A stretch of 64,000 nucleotides of DNA, taken from assembly GCA_031278095.1 (NCBI GenBank), contig JAITLC010000112.1, positions 62,001 to 126,000 of the forward strand, read 5' to 3'. The notes beneath the pieces are model-generated. The model was not told where the DNA came from, did not search any database, and was given only the letters and a program-made list of their open reading frames with translations. This document shows positions 1 to 7,449 of this stretch, piece by piece (position 1 is the first letter of the stretch; every line of letters starts with the position of its first letter). The position numbers and the translations under genes were made by a program. The stretch comes from Treponema sp. (GTDB lineage: Bacteria > Spirochaetota > Spirochaetia > Treponematales > Breznakiellaceae).

Positions 1-515
1 CGCCAGGGGCCTTCAGCCAGAGGGAAAACCGATACCAGGCTTCCCGGAGGAAGCCTTCTGGACAAGCTTTGTCCCTCATTGATACAAAACATATCCTCCC
101 CGGCAGTAATCCAGCGGTCAGGACACCGCTCCCGTTCAAAAAGGGCCCGGATGGCAAAGAGATGATCCACGCGGCCCCCTCCCCCGCCTGCCAGCCAGAC
201 TTCCCCTGCGCCCTGCTCCCAGAGGAGGGAGAGGGCCAGTTCCGTATCGGTATAATCCTTGTCTTTCCCGTAACGGAGTACCCGGTCTTTTGGATAGGCA
301 TCAAGACATCCCGGATCGAAAAGGGAATCCATGTCTCCCACGATCCAGCCGGGCTTGATACCCGCCCTTTCGGCTGCCTCAAGACCGGAATCGGCCGCCG
401 CAATAATCAGCCTTTCCGAGCAGCGCCCCGCCTCTTCAAGAAGCTTCTGTACTGTTTCCCCTTCCGGGCCTTCGGCGCCGGTAAAGGCCAAACCCAGAAT
501 CCTTACCATCCTCAT
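1..515 (-). CDS. thiN: Thiamine pyrophosphokinase, C-terminus cut by the window edge
   Basis: Reading leftward from an ATG at 515, the frame stays open for 171 codons to the window edge. Family knowledge: thiamine pyrophosphokinase transfers pyrophosphate from ATP to thiamine to make thiamine diphosphate in the cytoplasm. Motifs seen are GDMDSL, after a segment with AAADSGLEAAERAGIKP, and then KDKDYTDTELAL, the Asp-rich nucleotide and metal site of the family. A GGGGGRVDH segment follows, matching the family's glycine-rich GGRxDH signature. The gene diverges from cca across only 23 bp. No Shine-Dalgarno is visible; a TATACT hexamer lies 8 nt before the ATG. A second in-frame ATG at 509 is possible. 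Function is confident; the C-terminus lies outside the window. Confidence 0.88.
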   Translation of the reverse strand, partial: MRMVRILGLAFTGAEGPEGETVQKLLEEAGRCSERLIIAAADSGLEAAERAGIKPGWIVGDMDSLFDPGCLDAYPKDRVLRYGKDKDYTDTELALSLLWEQGAGEVWLAGGGGGRVDHLFAIRALFERERCPDRWITAGEDMFCINEGQSLSRRLPPGSLVSVFPLAEGPW

Positions 516-538
516 ACAGGTATAGTATAGTAATCATA
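516..538. promoter_or_regulatory. 23-bp divergent thiN/cca promoter spacer
   Basis: Only 23 bp separate the two start codons. TATAGT at 526-531 is 7 nt before the cca ATG, and TATACT on the minus strand (529-524) is 8 nt before the thiN ATG. The hexamers overlap, and neither gene has a Shine-Dalgarno, so both mRNAs may be leaderless and polymerase may compete for one site. No good -35 hexamer was found on either side. This is inference from spacing. Confidence 0.5.
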
Positions 539-1942
539 ATGAAAAGGATCGATATACACCCCCGGCTCCGGGATTTTGCCGCTGTTTTTACCGGTTCAGG
601 AAAACAGGCGTATCTTGCAGGAGGCGCTGTGCGGGATCTTTTCCTGGGAAAGAAGGCCCAGGACTGGGATCTTGCAACGGATGCAAAGCCTGAGGAAGTG
701 ATCGCCATGTTTCGGAACAGGAAGCCCCGCTGCAGGGTGATTCCGACAGGTATAAAGCACGGGACAGTAACCGTTCATTTTAAGGGGGAAGAGATTGAAG
801 TTACCACGTTTCGCACGGAATCGGATTACCGGGACGGCAGGCATCCTGAGAAGGTAGAATTTGCCTCCAGCATCGAAGAAGATCTCTCCCGCCGGGATTT
901 TACCATGAACGCCGTTGCCCTGAAACTTCCCCGGGGGGAAATCGTCGATCCCTTCGGCGGGGAAAAGGACATCAGTGCCCGCCTTATCCGCTGTGTGGGG
1001 AACCCTGCGGAACGTTTCGGCGAAGACGGCCTCCGCCCCCTCAGGGCGATCCGTTTTGCCTCGCAGCTTGACTTCAGCATTGATGAGGCAACCCTGGCGG
1101 CGATTCCCGGGGCCCTTGCAACCTGTTCCGCAGTAGCCATGGAGCGGATCAGGGACGAAATTGACAAGATTGTCATGCATGGCGGAAAGCCTTCCGTCTC
1201 GTTTTTATTGATGGAAAAAACCGGCCTTCTGGAACTGATCCTCCCTGAACTGGCAGGCTGCCGGAACATTGAACAGAAGGGCTATCACCGCTTCGATGTT
1301 CTGGATCACAGCCTCCTGGCCCTGGATTACGCGGCCGCAAACGGCTTCCCCCACCGGGTGCGCCTTGCTGCGCTGTTCCACGATCTTGGCAAGCCCCTTA
1401 CCCGCAACACGGGAGAGAACGGAGTGTGGACTTTTTACCGCCACGAAGAAGAATCCTCCCGGCTTGCGGAAAAGATTTTGACCCGTCTCCGCTACCCCGG
1501 TACGATAGTCGAAGAAACGGTCCGTCTTATAGCGGAGCACATGTTCCACTATAGCGATATCTGGACAGATGCGGCGGTACGGCGTTTCATCGTCCGGGTG
1601 GGAGAAACATACCTGGAAGATCTTTTCAAACTCAGGATGGCCGACAGCTTCGGCATGACGGGAATTGCGGCGCCCGCAACGGCCCTGGCGCCCCTGCTAA
1701 GCCGGATAGACGCAACTCTGGCCGCGGGCCGGGCCTTCAGCCTGAAAGATCTGGCGATAAAGGGTAAAGATCTCATGGAGGCGGGAATCTCCCCGGGGAA
1801 ACACATGGGCATCATACTCAATGAACTTTTGGAAACGGTTCTGGACGATCCTGAGTGTAACACTCGGGAAACCCTGCTGGACATTGCCTTAAAAATCAAC
1901 CGGCGTTATGAAGGCCGGGAGCCTGTTGCAGGGAAACGCTGA
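539..1942 (+). CDS. cca: CCA-adding enzyme / tRNA nucleotidyltransferase with HD domain
   Basis: A 467-residue class II nucleotidyltransferase that builds or repairs the 3' CCA end of tRNAs. The N-terminus has the family signature LAGGAVRDLFLG followed by DWDLATDAKPEEV (metal-binding Asp pair), then RRDFTMNA and the RFGEDGLRPLRAIRFA helix region. A C-terminal HD phosphohydrolase-type domain has HRFDVLDHSLLAL and LAALFHDLGKP. Length fits bacterial CCA enzymes carrying an HD domain. The start lacks a Shine-Dalgarno but sits 7 nt after TATAGT. The last codons (Gly-Lys-Arg-stop) lie inside the palindromic repeat at 1930-1969, so the repeat provides both the stop codon and a likely terminator. A poly(A) polymerase role is less likely given the HD domain. 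Confidence 0.93.
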   Translation: MKRIDIHPRLRDFAAVFTGSGKQAYLAGGAVRDLFLGKKAQDWDLATDAKPEEVIAMFRNRKPRCRVIPTGIKHGTVTVHFKGEEIEVTTFRTESDYRDGRHPEKVEFASSIEEDLSRRDFTMNAVALKLPRGEIVDPFGGEKDISARLIRCVGNPAERFGEDGLRPLRAIRFASQLDFSIDEATLAAIPGALATCSAVAMERIRDEIDKIVMHGGKPSVSFLLMEKTGLLELILPELAGCRNIEQKGYHRFDVLDHSLLALDYAAANGFPHRVRLAALFHDLGKPLTRNTGENGVWTFYRHEEESSRLAEKILTRLRYPGTIVEETVRLIAEHMFHYSDIWTDAAVRRFIVRVGETYLEDLFKLRMADSFGMTGIAAPATALAPLLSRIDATLAAGRAFSLKDLAIKGKDLMEAGISPGKHMGIILNELLETVLDDPECNTRETLLDIALKINRRYEGREPVAGKR

Positions 1943-1969
1943 TTGGCGTCATTTAATCAGCGTTTCCCT
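1930..1969. repeat. 40-bp perfect palindrome, type C, between convergent genes
   Basis: Arms AGGGAAACGCTGATT (1930-1944) and its exact complement (1955-1969) flank a 10-nt loop, GGCGTCATTT. It overlaps the 3' ends of cca and rnc: the TGA of cca lies in the left arm and the TAG of rnc uses the right edge. It probably works as a bidirectional terminator. Related copies at 4166-4205 and 46928-46967 belong to a larger 124-bp element; the loop at 4166-4205 is in inverted orientation. Confidence 0.85.
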
Positions 1970-2696
1970 AGACGAAACTTTCGTTGCCCAGTGCTTCAAA
2001 TGCCATCTTGGCGGCCTCCTGCTCGGCACTCTTCTTGTTCCGGCCCATACCGGGGCCAAAAACTTTTCCCCGCACGGTTACCTCTATCCAGAAGAAACGT
2101 TCATGCTCCGGGCCTGAACGCTTCACCATGCGGTACTCAGGATACGAATGGAACTCATGCTGACACAATTCCTGCAGGAGGGATTTGTAATCCCGGTAGT
2201 AGTTCTTCTCCAGCACCCGGCGAATCTCGGCGCGCATATGGGGGCTTACGAAGCCGCTTGCCGCCTTGTAGCCTGAATCAAGGTACAGGGCGCCGATAAG
2301 GGCCTCGAAGGCATCGGCCAGGATGGCCTTTTTTCCCCTGCCGCCTGAACGATCCTCACCCTTGCCGAGGAGGAGAAGACCGTCTATCTGGAGTTCCCTG
2401 GCAATACCGGAAAGAACCTCTTCGGAAACCACCACAGCCTTTATCTTGGCAAGGTCGCCTTCACTTTTATCTGAAAAATCGCTGTAGAGAAGCGTGGCGG
2501 TAATGGCGCCCAGGATCGAATCTCCCAGAAATTCCAGCCGCTCATTGTTAAGCCTGAGACCGGGAAGACCTTCGGCGGATGGAAGACCCAGATCCGAAAC
2601 CCCTCCCGCCTCATTGGACACAGATCTATGTACAAAGGCAAGATTGAGAAGTTTCAGATTTTTGAATTTGATTCCCGCGGCCTTCTGAAAGGCCAT
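1968..2696 (-). CDS. rnc: Ribonuclease III
   Basis: A 242-residue double-strand RNA endonuclease that processes rRNA precursors and structured mRNAs. It shows the NNERLEFLGDSILG signature (catalytic acidic residues), the second acidic site in ADAFEALIGALYLDSG, and a C-terminal dsRNA-binding domain (SLLQELCQHEF to SAEQEAAKMAFEAL). I start at the ATG at 2696 because AAAGG lies 5 nt upstream and the protein then begins with the usual first helix. A TTG at 2723 is the alternative. It is the last gene of the leftward coaD-rpmF-acpP-rnc operon. Its stop codon is formed at the edge of the type C palindrome. Confidence 0.94.
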   Translation of the reverse strand: MAFQKAAGIKFKNLKLLNLAFVHRSVSNEAGGVSDLGLPSAEGLPGLRLNNERLEFLGDSILGAITATLLYSDFSDKSEGDLAKIKAVVVSEEVLSGIARELQIDGLLLLGKGEDRSGGRGKKAILADAFEALIGALYLDSGYKAASGFVSPHMRAEIRRVLEKNYYRDYKSLLQELCQHEFHSYPEYRMVKRSGPEHERFFWIEVTVRGKVFGPGMGRNKKSAEQEAAKMAFEALGNESFV

Positions 2697-2731
2697 TAAT
2701 GCCTTTTTCCGGTCCGAAAGCAATTAAAGAG

Positions 2732-2968
2732 CTACTTCTGCTGAGATTTTATATACTCGTAAGCGTCTTTGACAGTTTCGAATTCGTTGGCCTTCTCATC
2801 GGGAATGGAGATACCCATTTCTTCTTCGATGGCATAGACCAACTCATAGGTATCCAAACTGTCGGCGCCGAGATCCTGACGGAAAGAGGCTTCCATGGAG
2901 ATCTTGCCTTCATCCACCTCAAGTTTATCGGCGATCAGTTTCTTCATTTTTTCAAACAACTCGTCCAT
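2732..2968 (-). CDS. acpP: Acyl carrier protein
   Basis: A 78-residue acidic helical carrier for growing fatty acyl chains. The phosphopantetheine serine sits in the DSLD motif (LGADSLDTYELVYAIEEEMG), and length and charge match the family. It lies 14 bp downstream of rpmF and 35 bp before the rnc ATG. Such fatty-acid, ribosomal-protein and RNA-processing genes are often co-transcribed in bacteria. The upstream coaD product makes the CoA from which the prosthetic group comes. Confidence 0.96.
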   Translation of the reverse strand: MDELFEKMKKLIADKLEVDEGKISMEASFRQDLGADSLDTYELVYAIEEEMGISIPDEKANEFETVKDAYEYIKSQQK

Positions 2969-2982
2969 CTCAAATTCCTCTT

Positions 2983-3174
2983 TTATTCAACCTTTGATTC
3001 AGGTACAATAACCTGCTTGCCGCGATAAAAACCGCAACGGGGACAAGCCCTGTGTAACAAGACCATGTTACCGCAGCTCGGGCACTCAACCAAGGTAGGC
3101 CCTGAAAGCTTCATGTTAATCGACTGCCGGCGGCTCGTCCTTGCTTTCGATGTTTTGTATCTGGGTACAGCCAT
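2983..3174 (-). CDS. rpmF: Ribosomal protein bL32
   Basis: A 63-residue basic protein of the large ribosomal subunit. It starts MAVPRYKTSKARTSRR, typical of L32, and carries a CPSC...CPRC pair with 12 residues between, giving a four-cysteine zinc ribbon (a C+ form of L32). GAGG precedes the ATG by 7 nt. It lies between coaD and acpP on the same strand. Confidence 0.96.
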   Translation of the reverse strand: MAVPRYKTSKARTSRRQSINMKLSGPTLVECPSCGNMVLLHRACPRCGFYRGKQVIVPESKVE

Positions 3175-3191
3175 TTATCTACCTCTCAATA

Positions 3192-3230
3192 GAGCCTGTT
3201 CCGAAACCACCCGGGGTTTGAAACAGGCTC
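3192..3230. repeat. Type B hairpin repeat between coaD and rpmF
   Basis: GAGCCTGTT... and ...AAACAGGCTC form an inverted repeat with a CCACCCGGGG centre. It belongs to the type B family, recognisable by tuples such as ACCGGGTTTTGGAACAAGCTC. It sits inside an otherwise polycistronic unit, so it may attenuate or stabilise the transcript rather than end it. Confidence 0.65.
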
Positions 3231-3266
3231 AATATTAATTGAAAATAACAGAAATACATAAAATTG

Positions 3267-3755
3267 TCAAGATAAATCCCGGGCATATTTCTTTTTTAGA
3301 GCTTCCGCCACCAGGGGGGGGACCATGCCGGAAATATTGCCATTGAAAGAAGCCAGTTCCTTGATGGAAGAAGACCGGAGCACGAAATATTCCGGGTCTG
3401 TGGTCATAAAGATAGTCTCAATCTTCCGGTCAAGGGCTTTATTCATCATTGAGAGTTCAAATTCGTAGGAAAAATCTTCCATTCCCCGAACCCCCCGAAC
3501 GAGGATTTTGATGCCTTCTCTATGGAGGAAATCGACGATCAGGGAATCCCAGACCACTACAGTTACATTTGTCAGATCCTTGATCAACTCCTGAATCATG
3601 TTCACCCGCTCGGAAGCGGAAAAAAGATACCTTTTCTGACGATTTTCCGCCACGACCACGGCCAGTTCATCAAACATCTGTGAAGCCCGGCGGATGATAT
3701 TGAGGTGCCCCATGGTACAGGGATCAAAAGATCCGGGAAAAGCCGCTTTCTGCAC
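3267..3755 (-). CDS. coaD: Phosphopantetheine adenylyltransferase
   Basis: A 162-residue enzyme that adenylates 4'-phosphopantetheine to dephospho-CoA. It has PGSFDPCTMGHLNII (the GxFDPxxxGH nucleotidyltransferase site), VRGVRGMEDFSYE, and a C-terminal SSSIKELASFNG corresponding to the ISSTxxR region. A longer frame runs to 3830, but AAGGAGG lies 10 nt before the GTG at 3755, and starting there gives the family's usual length of about 160 residues. It is the first gene of the coaD-rpmF-acpP-rnc unit. Confidence 0.93.
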   Translation of the reverse strand: MQKAAFPGSFDPCTMGHLNIIRRASQMFDELAVVVAENRQKRYLFSASERVNMIQELIKDLTNVTVVVWDSLIVDFLHREGIKILVRGVRGMEDFSYEFELSMMNKALDRKIETIFMTTDPEYFVLRSSSIKELASFNGNISGMVPPLVAEALKKKYARDLS

Positions 3756-3873
3756 GCTCCAGCCGCCTCCTTGCGGCGTATAACCATCTTCCTTATGCCC
3801 ATCGGCCGAAGGGAGACATGCACATACCATAGGAACAAACAGCCCGTCCGGTCAAGCCCTCCGAACCTCTCCC

Positions 3874-3984
3874 AAACAGTAAAACTGCCTCAAAACAGGC
3901 ATTTTGAGTACCGTTTTGCTACAAAAAAGATGCGTAAATGCAAGGTCTGTCCGTAAAGTAACCGACTTTATGGACAGACACTAA
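3874..3984 (+). repeat. Type A intergenic repeat, copy 1
   Basis: About 110 bp that also occurs at 6041-6146 (same orientation) and 52321-52447 (inverted). Shared landmarks are GGCATTTTG, TACCGTTTTG, ACAAAAAGATG, AAATGCAAG, and a terminal hairpin GTCTGTCCGTAAAG...CTTTATGGACAGAC. The hairpin also occurs alone, for example at 13048-13086. Confidence 0.8.
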
Positions 3985-3992
3985 TTATCTGA

Positions 3993-4165
3993 GACTGTTC
4001 TGAAACTTCAGCTTTTGGAACAGCTTCCTTGAATTTAATGGAAAAACCGGGCTTTGACCGGTTTTTCCAAGAGCCTGGCACAAAACCAACCGGGTTTTGG
4101 AACAAGCTCATCGTATAGTGAGGCTTTCCCAAAACTTCAGTTTTTGGGAAGACAGCCTTGGATTT
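3993..4165 (+). repeat. Type B repeats in tandem
   Basis: A 118-bp unit (3993-4110) contains three inverted repeats in a row: CTGTTCTGAAACTTCAG...GGAACAG, GGAAAAACCGGGC...CCGGTTTTTCC, and CAAAACCAACCGGGTTTTGG. A shorter degenerate unit follows at 4120-4165. Close copies lie at 7283-7372, 9199-9271 and 42880-42962, with fragments elsewhere. Confidence 0.75.
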
Positions 4166-4289
4166 AGGGAAACGCTGATTAAATGACGCCAATCAGCTTT
4201 TCCCTGTGTATGTGCTCATTTCATTGCGCACATACCGCATTAAAGCAGCACTGATTTATTCCCGATTGAATAAATCAGTGCTTCCTTAG
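4166..4289 (-). repeat. 124-bp three-hairpin element, copy 1
   Basis: It runs from AGGGAAACGCTGATT to GTGCTTCCTTAG and is the near-identical reverse complement of 46844-46967, over exactly the same length. It contains three stem-loops: the type C palindrome, a hairpin built from GTATGTGC...GCACATAC, and one from AGCACTGATTTATT...AATAAATCAGTGCT. No coding capacity. It looks like a small non-autonomous mobile or structural element. Confidence 0.8.
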
Positions 4290-4362
4290 AGGAAAAAATG
4301 GACTTTTGCCGGCTTTTTCCAAAGCCATTCCCGAAAAAACCTGAGTTTTGGGAATGGTTCTA
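4288..4362. repeat. Type B-like repeat
   Basis: GGAAAAAATGGAC...GGCTTTTTCC and CCATTCCCGAAAA...TTTTGGGAATGG form two adjacent inverted repeats with the B-family layout but diverged sequence. Confidence 0.55.
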
Positions 4363-4440
4363 GTAATTTCTGTTAAAAAGATCGATAATAGAGTATGGAA
4401 CTCACAATAGTCTGACAGAGAGAAAAGTCTGTCCGGGTAT

Positions 4441-4469
4441 TTGACTGAAAAAGGAAATGCGGATAAAAT
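4441..4469 (+). promoter_or_regulatory. Sigma-70-type promoter placing the start site at the ATG
   Basis: TTGACT (4441-4446), a 17-nt spacer, and TAAAAT (4464-4469). The ATG at 4476 follows after 6 nt, so transcription would begin at or next to the start codon. No Shine-Dalgarno is seen, consistent with a leaderless message. Confidence 0.7.
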
Positions 4470-4475
4470 AACAAT

Positions 4476-5045
4476 ATGAAAAGGATGTTCTTTTTATTAG
4501 CCATTGTAACGGCAATTTTTTTTGCCTGCACGTCGGAACCTCAGCCTCAGACTGTCGTAACGAAAGATCCTGAAGTTCAGTCCGGAGAACCTTCATACGA
4601 GGAAGAGCCGGATCTTGAAGTGGTTACTGGGGCTCCCGTACTGGCGCCGGAATTCGATCCCAGTACTATCTCCGAGGAGGCCAGAGAAACGACAAAAGCT
4701 GATGTCCAGCAGTATATTGGTAACCTCAACAGGATTATCAAGGCCAAGGACTACCAGAGCTGGGTTTCCAATCTGGGGGAAGAGTACTTTGCCGAAAAGA
4801 GTTCCAAGGAATATCTGGCGCAGGTTTCCCAGGCTGCCAGGATGAAAACCCAGAAGATTGTTCTTAATACCGCGCAGGACTATTTTCTTCATGTGGTAGT
4901 GCCTTCCAGGGCCAATGACCGGGTTGATGACATCGATTTTGTAAGCCCCAACAGGGTAAAAGCCTATACAATAGACGCTAAGGGCCGGCGGCTTCGTCTC
5001 TATGACCTTGAACATACTGATGATGGATGGAAGATAATCAACTGA
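4476..5045 (+). CDS. Predicted lipoprotein, unknown function
   Basis: A 189-residue secreted protein. Residues 1-18 form a lipoprotein signal, with hydrophobic LLAIVTAIFFAC ending in the lipobox cysteine followed by TSEPQPQ. After an acidic, proline-rich linker to about residue 70, the rest looks like a compact alpha/beta domain. It contains NRIIKAKDYQSWVSNL and ends in a strand-rich section, a layout I associate with small NTF2-like or cone-shaped lipoprotein domains, though this is weak. It lies 19 bp before the HEAT-repeat gene on the same strand, so the two are probably co-transcribed. No family can be named with confidence. Confidence 0.75.
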   Translation: MKRMFFLLAIVTAIFFACTSEPQPQTVVTKDPEVQSGEPSYEEEPDLEVVTGAPVLAPEFDPSTISEEARETTKADVQQYIGNLNRIIKAKDYQSWVSNLGEEYFAEKSSKEYLAQVSQAARMKTQKIVLNTAQDYFLHVVVPSRANDRVDDIDFVSPNRVKAYTIDAKGRRLRLYDLEHTDDGWKIIN

Positions 5046-5064
5046 AAATTATGAAGGAGCAAGT

Positions 5065-5784
5065 ATGAGTAGCTTAAAGTATTTTTTGATCCTGATTGCC
5101 GTAATAGCGGCAGTTTCCTTACCGGTGACGGCTCAAAATTCCAATACCAGAAACGATGAAATGTCGGTTGAGGAATCTTACTTGCAGGAATCCGTGGAAA
5201 TGATGATTATCCGGGAAACAAGCCGGGCCGAAGGAAGAGATCAAAAAATGGTCGCTTTGGAATACATCAGCGACGCCATTGACCGGGGAAATAAGAGTGA
5301 AGAAGTACGTCAGGCTCTGGATTATCTGGTTATGGAAGGGGTCATGAATAAAGCCCGTTTAAACGGCCGGCTGGTCAATAATTATCCTGATGTCAGGACA
5401 AAAGCCGCTACCTATCTCGGTGACCTGGGTACCCCGGAAGCAAAGAACACCCTAATCAAGATAGTCATGGCGGATCCCGAACCCATGGTGCTCACCGAAG
5501 CGGTCAAATCACTGGCCAAAATCGGTATTAACGACAACGACGAAACGGTAAACGCGATCTCATGGGTGGCTACCCGCTTTGACGTCCTTAACCCCGATAA
5601 CCTTCTGGCTCTTTCGGTAGTGGATGCCTATGCAACCCTTGCTGAAAAAGGCGCCATCAAAGATTCCTCTGCGGTACGTACCCTGATCCGCATCACAGAA
5701 GGCAACTATATTACCCCGGTAAAAGAAAAGGCCAAGGCGGTTCTGAAAGAGATGCGGAAAGCGGGTATTACCTCGGATCAGTAG
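5065..5784 (+). CDS. Secreted HEAT-repeat-like protein
   Basis: A 239-residue protein with a cleavable signal (hydrophobic residues 5-20, ending PVTAQ). Helical repeats follow: VRTKAATYLGDLGTPEAKNT and then MVLTEAVKSLAKIGINDNDE match the HEAT/PBS-lyase consensus of paired helices with a conserved small-residue turn. These act as protein-binding scaffolds. GAAGGAG lies 6 nt before the ATG. It is probably co-transcribed with the upstream lipoprotein and exported with it to the periplasm. No catalytic motif is visible. Confidence 0.78.
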   Translation: MSSLKYFLILIAVIAAVSLPVTAQNSNTRNDEMSVEESYLQESVEMMIIRETSRAEGRDQKMVALEYISDAIDRGNKSEEVRQALDYLVMEGVMNKARLNGRLVNNYPDVRTKAATYLGDLGTPEAKNTLIKIVMADPEPMVLTEAVKSLAKIGINDNDETVNAISWVATRFDVLNPDNLLALSVVDAYATLAEKGAIKDSSAVRTLIRITEGNYITPVKEKAKAVLKEMRKAGITSDQ

Positions 5785-5802
5785 CTTTCGGCGGTCTAAA
5801 CG

Positions 5803-5830
5803 AAAAAGGCAGCCCGGCGCTTGTCTTTTT
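5803..5830 (+). terminator. Intrinsic terminator after the HEAT-repeat gene
   Basis: AAAAAGGCA pairs with TTGTCTTTTT around a GC-rich loop, and a T-run closes the structure 19 bp after the stop codon. Confidence 0.6.
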
Positions 5831-6040
5831 TGCCTCAGCCGGAACTAAAAGAGGTTCTTTAGAATACCGGATTTTTTGAAATACGAGGGCTCCTGAATTT
5901 ACTTTCCGAACAGGACGGTAACATATAGTTCGGGTTCATGGAAGCGGTAAATCTCCTTTTCGGACCGGTTATCTTTTTCTTCCCCACGGACCGGGGAGCC
6001 GGACCTGTCCCTAACAGGGAAAGCGCCGTCTTCTTCAGAT

Positions 6041-6146
6041 GTGACAGACAACCTTAAAAAACGCAATTTGTATACCGTTTTGGTACAAAAAGATGTGCAA
6101 ATGCAAGTTCTGTCCACAAAGTAACCGGCTTTGCGGACAGACACTA
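6041..6146 (+). repeat. Type A intergenic repeat, copy 2
   Basis: It begins GTGACAGACAACCTTAAAA and ends GCGGACAGACACTA. It aligns end to end with the copy at 3874-3984 and with the reverse complement of 52321-52418, with scattered substitutions. Confidence 0.78.
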
Positions 6147-6166
6147 AATGAACCGACTTGAATTTT

Positions 6167-6219
6167 AACTGCCGTTCTACCCTTTAGTTTTCCATGTGGT
6201 ATAAGGAATTACGGCAGTT
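6167..6219. repeat. Inverted repeat with 9-bp arms
   Basis: AACTGCCGT at 6167-6175 and ACGGCAGTT at 6211-6219 are separated by 35 nt. It lies 3' of the leftward deoD gene and could help end that transcript. Purpose not known. Confidence 0.45.
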
Positions 6220-6311
6220 CCGGCAAAAATCGAATTCTCCAAATTTTCAAAGAAGGAAAAGAAGGGGGAAACTGTCCTAAAATCTGACAGGCCCGAACAT
6301 CCGAAAACCGA

Positions 6312-7025
6312 TTACCCTATCCTGTGTGCAGTTTCCAGCGCAACTTTCATCATATCGGTAAAAGAGTTTTGCCGTTCCTCTGAAGAAGTTATTTCCCCGG
6401 TGATGAGTGAATCGGAAATAGTAAAAAGTCCCAGGGCCTTTTTGCAAAGACGCGCTGCATTCATATACAGCGCTGCAGTTTCCATCTCTACTGCCAACAC
6501 ACCCATCTTTGCCCAATCCATAGTATCTTCTGCGTCACTATAAAAAGTGTCGCTGGACAGTATATTCCCCACCATATACCGAAAACCTTCTCTTTCCGCT
6601 ATATCTACTGCGGTACGCAACAGTGAATAATCGGCAACCGGCGCAAAGGTTCCCTGCAGATTATATTGTGAAGCATAATTTGAGTTTGTAGATGCACCAA
6701 TAGCGAAAACTATATCCTTTAGTTTGAGATCTCTGTGTATGCCGCCCGCAGTACCGACACGTATGATGTTTTCAACACCGTAGAATGAAAGCAACTCGTA
6801 TGAGTATATGCCGATGGACGGCATCCCCATACCGGAACCCATCACCGACACTGTAACACCCTTATATTGACCGGTAAAACCCAGCATCCCGCGTATACTG
6901 TTAAATTGTACAGGCTCCTGTAAAAAATGTTCTGCTATGAACTCTGCCCGCAGCGGATCACCGGGCATAAGGACTGTTCTGGCAATATCCCCAAGCTTTG
7001 CCGCATTGTGTGGTGTAGGAATCAT
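6312..7025 (-). CDS. deoD: Purine nucleoside phosphorylase, DeoD type
   Basis: A 237-residue hexameric-type enzyme that phosphorolyses purine (deoxy)ribonucleosides for salvage. Motifs in order: MPTPH-like start IPTPHNAAKLGD, LMPGDPLRAEFIAEHFL (phosphate site), RGMLGFTGQYKG, GSGMGMPSIGIY, IRVGTAGGI, AVEMETAALY, and SDSLITGE (catalytic Asp region). I start at 7025 because GGAG lies 8 nt upstream and the family begins at this point; a longer frame to 7079 has no ribosome-binding site. It is monocistronic as far as seen. Confidence 0.93.
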   Translation of the reverse strand: MIPTPHNAAKLGDIARTVLMPGDPLRAEFIAEHFLQEPVQFNSIRGMLGFTGQYKGVTVSVMGSGMGMPSIGIYSYELLSFYGVENIIRVGTAGGIHRDLKLKDIVFAIGASTNSNYASQYNLQGTFAPVADYSLLRTAVDIAEREGFRYMVGNILSSDTFYSDAEDTMDWAKMGVLAVEMETAALYMNAARLCKKALGLFTISDSLITGEITSSEERQNSFTDMMKVALETAHRIG

Positions 7026-7449
7026 ATAATCTCCATTAAGTTGCATAAAGCGGAATAATTTTCTGCGTGATCGTATCAAGTAAACCGCAATCAGTCAATC
7101 GTATTTCGGGCCGCTGCTGTCCTGTTTAATCACAATAAGTCCTCCGGAAGTAGTTGAGGCGAAACGATTTTAAGTTGGGGCGGTTTACCCATACATGATT
7201 CCGGAATGGATCCTTTGGAAAGAAGAGTCGTTTTTATCATTTGCAATATCCGATGAGTAGAAATTATTACCCCATCAAGGGAGACTGTTCCAAAACTTCA
7301 GCTTTTTGGAACAGCTTCCTTGGATTTAGAGGAAAAACCGGGCTTTTGCCGGTTTTTCCAAGAGCTTGTTTCACTATCTTCATCCGGCTTATACCGGATA
7401 GATTTCTGTACTCAAACTTCCCATTACCGATTTGCTATGTATGACACAA
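7026..7449. other. Intergenic stretch with a type B repeat, otherwise no gene
   Basis: 7026-7282 shows no gene I can support. It may include decayed sequence, with short minus-strand frames and no start or signature. A type B repeat follows at 7283-7372. Confidence 0.5.
7283..7372 (+). repeat. Type B repeat
   Basis: Nearly identical to 3993-4085: CTGTTCCAAAACTTCAGC...GGAACAG followed by GGAAAAACCGGGC...GCCGGTTTTTCC. The third hairpin is missing; the unit breaks off at AGCTTGTTTC. Confidence 0.75.

Larger units (their letters stand above)
3756..4475. other. 720-bp intergenic stretch made almost entirely of repeats
   Basis: No convincing gene is present. From left to right it holds one type A element, two type B units, the full 124-bp three-hairpin element, another type B unit, and the promoter of the next gene. 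Short open frames here are translations of repeats. Confidence 0.8.
5785..6311. other. 527-bp intergenic stretch, no gene seen
   Basis: It contains the terminator at 5803, a type A repeat (6041-6146) and a long inverted repeat (6167-6219). The stretch 5835-6040 shows no convincing coding frame or RNA gene. Confidence 0.6.

Noticed and set aside
3874-4362. Possible CRISPR array because of many clustered repeats
   Set aside because: The repeats belong to different families, differ in length, carry internal hairpins and lack regular spacers; no cas gene is present.
5785-7282. Possible small RNA genes (SRP RNA, RNase P, tmRNA, tRNA)
   Set aside because: No conserved core or T-loop sequence was found; the inverted repeats are explained by the repeat families and one terminator.
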